NCBI GenBank assembly: GCA_016712345.1
Contig: JADJRH010000001.1
Location: 992,001 to 1,056,000 of the forward strand
Length of the DNA: 64,000 bases
Direction of reading: 5' to 3'
DNA from: Polyangiaceae bacterium
Lineage (GTDB): Bacteria; Myxococcota_A; Polyangia; Polyangiales; Polyangiaceae
Shown here: positions 57,921-64,000 of the stretch, in pieces
How positions within the stretch are numbered: position 1 is the stretch's first letter
Layout of the letters: each line of letters begins with the position of its first letter
Notes under the pieces: generated by a model
Databases searched by the model: none
What the model saw: only the letters and a program-made list of their open reading frames with translations
What the model was told of the DNA's origin: nothing
Translations under genes and position numbers: made by a program

Positions 57921-60740
57921 ATGTTGCCGGAAGCCCTATTGCACTTGACCTCCGCCGTGGAGAATAGCTGTATGCCGGCTGAACTCATGGAGTGCGTGGT
58001 CAGGTTGGTCGCCTCCGTCTGGAATGTCGCACCGCATGCGGTGCCATTTGTTCGCACGCCGGAGATTTTGGTCAGCTCCGATCAGACCCCGCAGCATCCA
58101 TCCGTCATCCCCGGGGTGCTGGTGCCCGGCCAGGGTCAAATTCTAATTCCCCCAGTTGCCCAATGCACTCAAGAGCAACAAACATGGCTCCGTATAGCCC
58201 AGTCATTGGTGTACACATGGCACGGTCAACGTCGGCGGGACGCGTACAACAAGTTCGCCGCCGATGTGGTGGAAGAGCTTCGAAACAGCCGCACCGATGA
58301 GGGAATTGTCCCCTGTCTTGAACTCATTGCGCAACTGGCCAATAGGGTAAAAGGGGTAAACGGCGCGGTCACTTTTGCGGTGGACTCAGGCCTCCGGCTG
58401 GCCGCCCATGGGTTTGATCCCCACTCCGGATGGGCCCAGCGCAATGCCCTTGTGGAGCAAATGGGACTGTGGGTAAATCACCAGGGAGGTCAACTGCTTC
58501 AACCCAAACCGTTGCCTTTCCCAGAAGCCCATTCTAAGCCCGGGTTTCAACTCCGGGTGTACCCTTTGTTATTGGGAGAGGGCAAGGCCCTTGCACTGAG
58601 CGGCTTGTTGCTTGTATGGGTAGAATCGTCGCGGGTAGAAAAGGTCGATCGTCTGTTACTGCCCTTTGCCCGGGTGGCCACGTGGGTGGTGCGCGACGCG
58701 TTGCGGGGGGAAGGTATGCGTCGACTGCGCGACCTGCAAGAGCTGGCGTTGGAGCACCAGGTGGTGCAGCCGGCGCACCTGGTCAAACGGTTGGCGCAGG
58801 TGTTTGGGGTTGCCGCGGCTTCGATCTTTTTGGATGACTACGGAGTGCTGCGGCTGGCGGCCAGCACCGATGCTCACTTGGAGAAACAAGGCGCCGAGAT
58901 CGACTATCAAAAGGGTGAAGGCATTACCGGATGGGTATGGCAACAAGGTCAACCCGTGCGTTTTTCAGACTTGACAGATGCGAATCAGTTTCGCACCAGC
59001 TATTGCCATCTCAACGCCCCTAAACATCCCGAGCGAGCGTTGAATGGAAGCCCAACCGCGCGGCTGTTGGCCGTTCCGGTGCGACGGGGAACGTTAACCT
59101 CTGGGGTGATACGCATGTCTCGTCTGGCCGACCAGGCCCACTTTACTCAGGGGGAAGAAGATGCGCTGTCCTTTTTTGCAGGGATTTTGGGCCTCTTGTT
59201 GGTAGAAACGTGGGAAACAACCCTAGTTACCCATGTTCAAAAAATGGCGGCCGATTCTGTGTTTTTGGCGCGCGCCCCAGAGACACCCGACGGTATAAGC
59301 GCACCTATTGTTTTCGCACCGAACGGGGCGGAGGTTCTTTATGACCTACCCTCTCTGGTTGGGGTTGATGCATCCACATTGTTTCCTGAACGAGCCGTTC
59401 GGACGGCGATAAAAAAAGCGCTGCATAGCCAGGAAAGAGAAATCGGCCCGGTAGAAGTATCTAGCCTACTACCCTCCGGGAAACGGCGCCATGTAGAAGT
59501 TCATCTCAAGCGTCTCACGCAGACCCTCTTTAACCCGCCGTCTCACTATTGGTTGGTGGTTGCGCGTGATGTGACCACCAAAAAAGAGCGAGAGGCCGAG
59601 GCAAAACGCACGTCCGAATTTTTGGAGGCCGTGAACATTGCCTACTTTTGTTCTGACTCTCAAGGGCATACACCCCGCCCCACCCCAATGGACTGCAAGC
59701 TAACCGGGTATAGTCCAACAGAATTGCAGACCAACAGCCGCTCCATTTTATACTACACCCCCGACGACCGTGACAAGCTCATTCAAGAGGTAAAAAAAGC
59801 GGATGGGCGGCTCATTAAGCGCATTATCAAATTAAAGAAAAAAAATGGTCAACCCTTTTTTGTGGAGGCAGATCTTCGCCTGCCCAACAACTCCACTGGC
59901 AACGGCGACCTGGGGCTTGAAGGGTTTTACCGTGAAGTCACCGGCCGTATTGACTTGCAACGTTGGTCCAACACTGAAACCGATCGGGTTCTCACCGAAC
60001 AAGAGTTGTTTGAAAAACTAAAAAACAGCGCTGTGTTTCAACAGGATTACCTCATGAGTTTGGGGCACCAGTTGCTAACCCCTCTGGTGGCGCTGATCCA
60101 CACGCTCCGAAACATTGAGCAGCGGGTGGCTGCGGGTGACTTGGCTGCCCAACGCTTTAGCTACGCTCTTGGTCAAACCCGAACGTGTATTGACATGGTG
60201 GAGGGCTTGTCTTTTTTGGGTCGGATTTTTAAGCAAGAACCACTCGTCAAAAAAGAGGTTTCGTTTGCGCGAATTGCTATTCTTGTGAAGCTCGATGTGA
60301 AACATCTCTTGCCAGCCAAAAACCTGACCATTGTGGTGGACGATGCCTCTCTCGATCAGTTGGGGCCACTTTCCGCCGATCCTCACGTCATTCGTCAGGT
60401 ATTTGTCAACCTCATTGACAATGCCATTAAGTACTCCAATCCGGGCTCCGCCGTTCGAATCCCGGGTAAGGTGGTTTCAACCGGTGCCCTGATTGAAGTG
60501 GTCAACCAAGGGATTGTGATCCCGCCCGACGAGGCAGAAAAAATTTTTGAACGGGGCCATAGAACCCCCAAAGCCAAAGCGCTGGTTCCTCACGGCACAG
60601 GTTTGGGTTTGTGGCTCGTTCGCCACATGCTGGAGCTACATGGTGCGCGCATTGACTGTCGTAGTGAGCCTCTCACCCAGGGTGGATCACGCAATCGGTT
60701 TCGAATTTTTTTCCCGAGGCAAACCCATGACGCAAGTTGA
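57921..60740 (+). CDS. multi-domain GAF/PAS histidine kinase
   Basis: 939 residues, no TM. Two GAF-like segments (about 110-260 and 275-435; RVKGVNGAVTFAVDSG, VFGVAAASIFLDDYGVLRLAAS, GEGITGWVWQQGQPVRFSDL), two PAS-like segments (about 455-560 and 568-690), HisKA with MSLGHQLLTPLVALIHTLRN (His716) and HATPase (FVNLIDNAIKYSNPGS, HGTGLGLWLVRHMLELHG). The core has GHQLLTP where most kinases have SHELRTP. Overlaps the receiver gene by 14 bp. The kinase-receiver pair probably reports a cytosolic signal processed by the nitrilase-like and ParA-like proteins; that link is inferred. Confidence 0.85.
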   Translation: MLPEALLHLTSAVENSCMPAELMECVVRLVASVWNVAPHAVPFVRTPEILVSSDQTPQHPSVIPGVLVPGQGQILIPPVAQCTQEQQTWLRIAQSLVYTWHGQRRRDAYNKFAADVVEELRNSRTDEGIVPCLELIAQLANRVKGVNGAVTFAVDSGLRLAAHGFDPHSGWAQRNALVEQMGLWVNHQGGQLLQPKPLPFPEAHSKPGFQLRVYPLLLGEGKALALSGLLLVWVESSRVEKVDRLLLPFARVATWVVRDALRGEGMRRLRDLQELALEHQVVQPAHLVKRLAQVFGVAAASIFLDDYGVLRLAASTDAHLEKQGAEIDYQKGEGITGWVWQQGQPVRFSDLTDANQFRTSYCHLNAPKHPERALNGSPTARLLAVPVRRGTLTSGVIRMSRLADQAHFTQGEEDALSFFAGILGLLLVETWETTLVTHVQKMAADSVFLARAPETPDGISAPIVFAPNGAEVLYDLPSLVGVDASTLFPERAVRTAIKKALHSQEREIGPVEVSSLLPSGKRRHVEVHLKRLTQTLFNPPSHYWLVVARDVTTKKEREAEAKRTSEFLEAVNIAYFCSDSQGHTPRPTPMDCKLTGYSPTELQTNSRSILYYTPDDRDKLIQEVKKADGRLIKRIIKLKKKNGQPFFVEADLRLPNNSTGNGDLGLEGFYREVTGRIDLQRWSNTETDRVLTEQELFEKLKNSAVFQQDYLMSLGHQLLTPLVALIHTLRNIEQRVAAGDLAAQRFSYALGQTRTCIDMVEGLSFLGRIFKQEPLVKKEVSFARIAILVKLDVKHLLPAKNLTIVVDDASLDQLGPLSADPHVIRQVFVNLIDNAIKYSNPGSAVRIPGKVVSTGALIEVVNQGIVIPPDEAEKIFERGHRTPKAKALVPHGTGLGLWLVRHMLELHGARIDCRSEPLTQGGSRNRFRIFFPRQTHDAS

Positions 60741-61203
60741 TGCCGCCCCCACGATGGTGCTGTTGATTGACGATCAATTGGGCGATCTTGCCTGGCTGGC
60801 CGACCGGATTGAACAGGCGGGGTTGCGCTTTCGGTTTGCAACCAATGAAGAAGACGCGCGCGAACGTTTGTATGCCGTGGCTTCGGGTGATGAGCGGTAT
60901 TTGTTCGCCGTGGTCGATGTGATGATGGCAGTGACCGACATCCTTCGAGTTCATTCTTTGGATGACGACTTTTTTGAGGAGTCGCGCGACAGCGGCATTC
61001 GCCTTTGCCGATACGCCCGTGAAGAGCTTAAAATTACCCCCGAAAACCTACCCATTGCGGTGTACACTGCGCGGCCCGACAACGAGGTTCGAAAGCAAAT
61101 TGCCGCCATTGAGGGCGTGCAGTTTTTCCCCCGTGACGGCTCGGAGGGTGAAGGTTCACTCAGTGAATTTGTGGAGCGGCAATTGGCGCGCATTGGCAAA
61201 TAA
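60727..61203 (+). CDS. receiver-like response regulator
   Basis: 158 residues from ATG 60727: MVLLIDDQLGDLAWL (acid pocket), FAVVDVMMAVTDI (phospho-Asp64 candidate), PIAVYTARPDNEV and GVQFFPRDGS, where the conserved Lys is Arg. There is an insertion of about 15 residues after Asp64 (RVHSLDDDFFEESRDSGI). No output domain. The start overlaps the kinase stop by 14 bp, so they are coupled. Probably receives phosphate from the adjacent kinase; output partner unknown. Confidence 0.75.
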   Translation: MTQVDAAPTMVLLIDDQLGDLAWLADRIEQAGLRFRFATNEEDARERLYAVASGDERYLFAVVDVMMAVTDILRVHSLDDDFFEESRDSGIRLCRYAREELKITPENLPIAVYTARPDNEVRKQIAAIEGVQFFPRDGSEGEGSLSEFVERQLARIGK

Positions 61204-61220
61204 AGTCTGTACAACCTCTT

Positions 61221-62724
61221 CTAGCGACGCTTTGAAGCTTTGCGTGGAGTCGCCTTTCGGGGACGGCCCGTGTTTTCTGACACCAGCCCAACCCGCACCT
61301 CTTTCCCATCAAAAGCGATCGCGTAGGCATGAATTGGGTCGGCGCCGGCCGCCCGAAGTTCAGCGCCATAGTCCAGTTCTAAAAACGCTTTCAACCCACC
61401 TTGGAGGGCCGATTTAAGCGTTTTGTGGGGTTTACCCACCACTTTCAACTCCATGACAACCCCCGCACTTCCAGGAGACATTGGCCGCACGAGCACGTCG
61501 GGCCGACCTTTACCTGACTCCCGGTTTGAACGAACCGCGTGCGCCGGTTCCATGACTGCCAACAGTCCCACCAGGAAGGCATGGTAGACACGCTCCGGCG
61601 CCAGCGCGCCGGGGTCATGATACGATAAGAGGTTGGTTACAAAGCGCTGAAGTTGGTTTTGAAAACCAGGCGCATCGCCGCTGATAATGGCCTGTTTCAA
61701 GGCTTCTATACTGCCGCCCGCGGCCTCAACACCTCTTGTCATCCATTCTACAAAAGTGGTTGAGTAGAGTTGTCGAACTTCTTGATTTGGAATGGAGAGA
61801 AGGTGGGTAGGTTGTTCATCCGCGCCGCGGGACCGCTTTTCAGCTTTCAGGTAACCTGACTGAACAAGCAGGCTCCAAAGCGCATCTTTTCGTGTGCCAA
61901 TCTCACCCAGTGCCACATTTTCATCCAGCAGGCGTTCAATGCTGTTTCCCTGGAGAAGTTCATCAAACGGCACCTTGTCAGAAGCCACATACCGTTCGAG
62001 AAGCTGGCGCACCAGCTCATTCGAGCTGGTGGATAACCAGTAAGGCTTCACCTCGGCCTCACCCGAGTCTAGGTAACACAAGATCGACCACGGATTATAG
62101 ATAACTTCACCCCCAGAGACATAGCCGTTATACCATGACCGAACAGTTGTCAGATGGTTAAGTTGACCATTTCGCTCAAGGAGGGAAATAACCTCGGATT
62201 CGGTAAATCCAAAACAGGTATGAAACGGTTTTGCCAGCAGGCTGTAAACGGCAAGGTTGTTGAGACCTGAAAAAAGATTTTCTTTTGCAACGCGGAGAAT
62301 GCCTGTGACAACCGCAAATTGCACGTGAGGATTGCTCTTTAATACCGCCCCGAGAAGGTTTCGAATCACGTCCATCACTTCGTCGGAATATCCATGAAGG
62401 TATCCGGCGTGCAGCGGTTCATCGTATTCATCAATCAGCACCACAACGCGCTCACCGGTAGCGACCGAAAGGTGGCGACTCAGGTCGAAGAGCGCCCGTT
62501 CGTACACGGCTCTATCGGCGGTGCGCTCAACAATTTGTTGGTATCGAGTGCGCTCAGCCGGGTGGAGATTTGCAGCATCGAGAATTGCGCGGTGCTCAAT
62601 GTATAGATCGATAATTTTCTCTTGCAGAATCGACCAAAAGTCCTCAAACCTCTTTGCGCGGGTCCAGTCCCAGCTCGCGCAACCGGCGAAAGTCGTCGAC
62701 ACCAAGGGGAATACGCGTCGCCAT
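61221..62724 (-). pseudogene. internally deleted AAA/PD-(D/E)XK gene (second copy)
   Basis: A homologue of the gene at 3777-5474. The true start is the ATG at 62722-62724: MATRIPLGVDDFRRLRELGLD, as in the intact copy. After about 20 codons the sequence jumps in another frame to RFEDFWSILQEKIIDLYIEH, which aligns near residue 106 of the intact protein. So about 85 codons, including Walker A, are gone and the frame is broken. From there to TAG at 61221 the protein is intact: VVVLIDEYDEPLH, VAKENLFSGLNN, GRPDVLVRP, VVMELKVVG. A frame open from 62795 could still express the nuclease part without an ATP site. It is 17 bp after the receiver gene on the opposite strand. Confidence 0.8.
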
Positions 62725-62803
62725 AACCGCGAAGCGACCTTAAACGCTTCAGGTGAGAATGTCCACCTCGCCGTGCGGATGCGACGTTTGCTCAACCGGG
62801 CAA

Positions 62804-63721
62804 TCAGGGTGATTGTTTACCCTCTTCAACCACCTTAAATTCAACCCGTCGATTTATTTCGCGGTTTTTTGGGTCGGCCTCATCTACCCTGGGCCTTGTA
62901 GAGCCGTACCCCAGAATCACCAGGCGCGAGGCACCTACCCCTTTTTGAGTTAGGTACGTTTTTACCGCTTCGGCCCGTTTTTCGCTGAGTTTTTGGGCGT
63001 TTTTTTCATCACGCGACGCGTGACCCTGAATTTCTACCCTGGTGAGTTTTGGTTGTTCAAGAAGAATCTTGGCGATCTCTTCGAGCAATACCACGCTCGA
63101 TTTTGGGATGGTTGTGGAGTTGACCGCAAACATCGCGTTTTGAACAATCACAATGTCACCCATTGTGAACGGTGAGCATACGAAAGGACAGCCGTTCTTA
63201 GCCGGTTCGGACTGAGCGGCGCCGGGCTGCGTTGGACACGCGTCCTCCGAGTCGATAATTTGATCGCCGTCAGAATCGACAGGCGGCGGACTCACCGGTG
63301 GAAGGGTAGACTCCGCCGAGGCAACCGCCATGACGGGTGAACGCGCGGGCGGCGGCGGTGGTGGCGGCTCGGGAGGAAGGGGAGGTTCACACCCGGAGGC
63401 CGCCAACATCAGCGTCGCGACGGCAGCGAATTGAAGAGCCGAACCTGACATCCACCTTGGCAGCTTTTCTACAGAGGAAGAGTTAGATTCAACTTTGGCG
63501 TTTTCATCCGCAAACACCGTTGAACCGTCAGGTGCAAAAGCCACTCTACCGCACAACCCGGCGTCACCCAACAACGCGACCAACCCTTTTGCGCGCCCCT
63601 CTGTGACGTTGGTAAAGTTAACCACGCGGCGATTGCACTGTTCACAGTGTTTTCCAAAAACCACTGGTTTCATGGCGGCCCAATCGGCGGAACACGGGGT
63701 TACAACGCGGAGTTGAAACAT
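62804..63721 (-). CDS. OmpA-family protein with cytosolic Cys-rich N-terminus and TM anchor
   Basis: 305 residues. The first 65 hold CSADWAAMKPVVFGKHCEQCNRRVVNFTNVTEG, a Cys pattern (C..., CxxC) seen in short zinc-ribbon-like domains. A TM/lipobox-like segment (FAAVATLMLAASGC, about 97-110) follows, then Pro-rich PPLPPEPPPPPPPA, a TSP3-like DSDGDQIIDSEDACPT and a C-terminal OmpA domain (LTRVEIQGHASRDEKNAQKLSEKRAEAVKTYL, VILGYGSTRPRVDE, NREINRRVEFKVVE) that binds peptidoglycan. A cytosolic Cys motif with a periplasmic OmpA domain is an unusual order. Start ATG 63719-63721. Confidence 0.82.
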   Translation of the reverse strand: MFQLRVVTPCSADWAAMKPVVFGKHCEQCNRRVVNFTNVTEGRAKGLVALLGDAGLCGRVAFAPDGSTVFADENAKVESNSSSVEKLPRWMSGSALQFAAVATLMLAASGCEPPLPPEPPPPPPPARSPVMAVASAESTLPPVSPPPVDSDGDQIIDSEDACPTQPGAAQSEPAKNGCPFVCSPFTMGDIVIVQNAMFAVNSTTIPKSSVVLLEEIAKILLEQPKLTRVEIQGHASRDEKNAQKLSEKRAEAVKTYLTQKGVGASRLVILGYGSTRPRVDEADPKNREINRRVEFKVVEEGKQSP

Positions 63722-63775
63722 TGAACTTATATTCTACTCCCAAACTCCCAAACGATCGAGGCGAAGCGTGCAGCG

Positions 63776-63856
63776 CTAGTGCACCGATTCCGTAGAACTG
63801 ATGGGTTCAGATGAATTGCAGCAAGGGTTCGTTGCTTTATCAACTCGGTGCACTAG
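63776..63856. repeat. CTAG-headed inverted-repeat element B
   Basis: 81 bp with ends CTAGTGCACCGA (63776-63787) and TCGGTGCACTAG (63845-63856), perfect 12-bp complements. Inside lie weak pairings (GAAC/GGTTC near 63797, AGCAA/TTGCT near 63822), so a branched fold is possible. No reading frame. Confidence 0.75.
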
Positions 63857-63897
63857 GGCCGCGCCTGCGCGGCCGGGGTGTGGGGCGAATGCCCCAC
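63857..63897. terminator. two GC-rich hairpins between elements B and C
   Basis: GGCCGCGC-CT-GCGCGGCC (63857-63874) and GTGGGGC-GAAT-GCCCCAC (63880-63897) are perfect stems directly after element B. The same order, element then GC hairpin, is seen at 32142-32266. Likely transcription stops, or part of a composite element. Confidence 0.5.
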
Positions 63898-63907
63898 GGA
63901 AACAAAA

Positions 63908-63979
63908 CTAGTACCGCGATTTCGAGCGCTGCGAAGCAGCGGCAATCAACCCATCGGGTTGATTGAATCGCGGTACTAG
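63908..63979. repeat. CTAG-headed element C, perfect three-way-junction fold
   Basis: Outer stem of 14 bp: CTAGTACCGCGATT (63908-63921) with AATCGCGGTACTAG (63966-63979). Inside, hairpin 1 CGCTGC-GAA-GCAGCG (63927-63941) and hairpin 2 AATCAACCC-ATC-GGGTTGATT (63944-63964), both perfect. The whole folds as a three-way junction with almost no unpaired bases. It may be a structured RNA or a non-autonomous mobile element. Confidence 0.8.
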
Positions 63980-64000
63980 ATACATATTTGCGCAGCGAAA

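Noticed and set aside
1..64000. Prophage, integron or plasmid origin as source of the cassettes
   Set aside because: No integrase, transposase, phage structural gene, tRNA end or replication gene was recognised; only the direct repeats suggest exchange.

Overview
The window looks like chromosomal DNA of a GC-rich member of the Myxococcota (myxobacteria). This rests on family content: a MopE-type metal-binding tail, two AgmX/PglI-type TonB-like proteins, a DUF4388 (PatA-like) protein, a probable MYXO-CTERM-like tail, a Hanks kinase with C-terminal membrane helices, many lipoproteins, an FGE/SUMF1-like exported protein and several orphan sensor kinases and receivers. I saw no rRNA, tRNA, CRISPR array or insertion-sequence transposase.

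0-18 kb is accessory. It starts with a divergent SDR/TetR pair sharing a perfect operator-like palindrome, then an AlbA_2/Schlafen-like gene, a Hint-domain lipoprotein, an AAA plus PD-(D/E)XK protein, and a Uma2 gene broken by one stop codon. Two cassettes follow. Cassette 1 (6651-12439, minus) encodes a 1652-residue protein with an N-terminal NACHT/STAND NTPase, a long middle region and a C-terminal PtuA-like AAA ATPase, followed by a PtuB-like HNH nuclease (a Septu-like pair) whose 3' end is frameshifted. Cassette 2 (12691-17957, plus) has a basic DUF3102-like protein and two translationally coupled ATPases, the second carrying a winged helix and TPRs. The same palindromic direct repeat lies at 6583, 12562 and 17983, so each cassette is bracketed by it.

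18-30 kb holds a bacterial INSIG-like membrane protein, small lipoproteins, an LPG-synthase-type flippase, a sigma-54-type activator with an altered GAFTGA loop coupled to a polytopic membrane protein, a GT39-like transferase, an AgmX/PglI lipoprotein and a cupredoxin. 30-46.6 kb is mostly core: an orphan kinase, FGE-like protein, TruD, an ExbB-ExbD-TonB operon, a parvulin, a Ser/Thr kinase, a membrane metallopeptidase, DUF4388 protein, M19 dipeptidase, an RlmL-type methyltransferase and a receiver protein.

46.6-54 kb carries an SGNH hydrolase, carbamoyltransferase and DUF5989 operon, a GH25 lysozyme-like protein and a Cys-rich lipoprotein. 54.3-61.2 kb is a compact four-gene operon: a nitrilase-like protein without the usual Cys, a ParA/MinD-like protein with a degenerate P-loop, a GAF/PAS histidine kinase and a receiver. 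It looks like an undescribed signalling or conflict module. The window ends with an internally deleted copy of the AAA/PD-(D/E)XK gene, an OmpA protein, and folded elements bounded by CTAG.

Two signals run across the window. The palindrome GTGTACAC occurs about 26 times where about one is expected by chance, mostly outside the two cassettes. Elements of 70-85 bp with CTAG-headed inverted ends also recur, one folding as a three-way junction. Most assignments come from motifs read by eye, without database searches.
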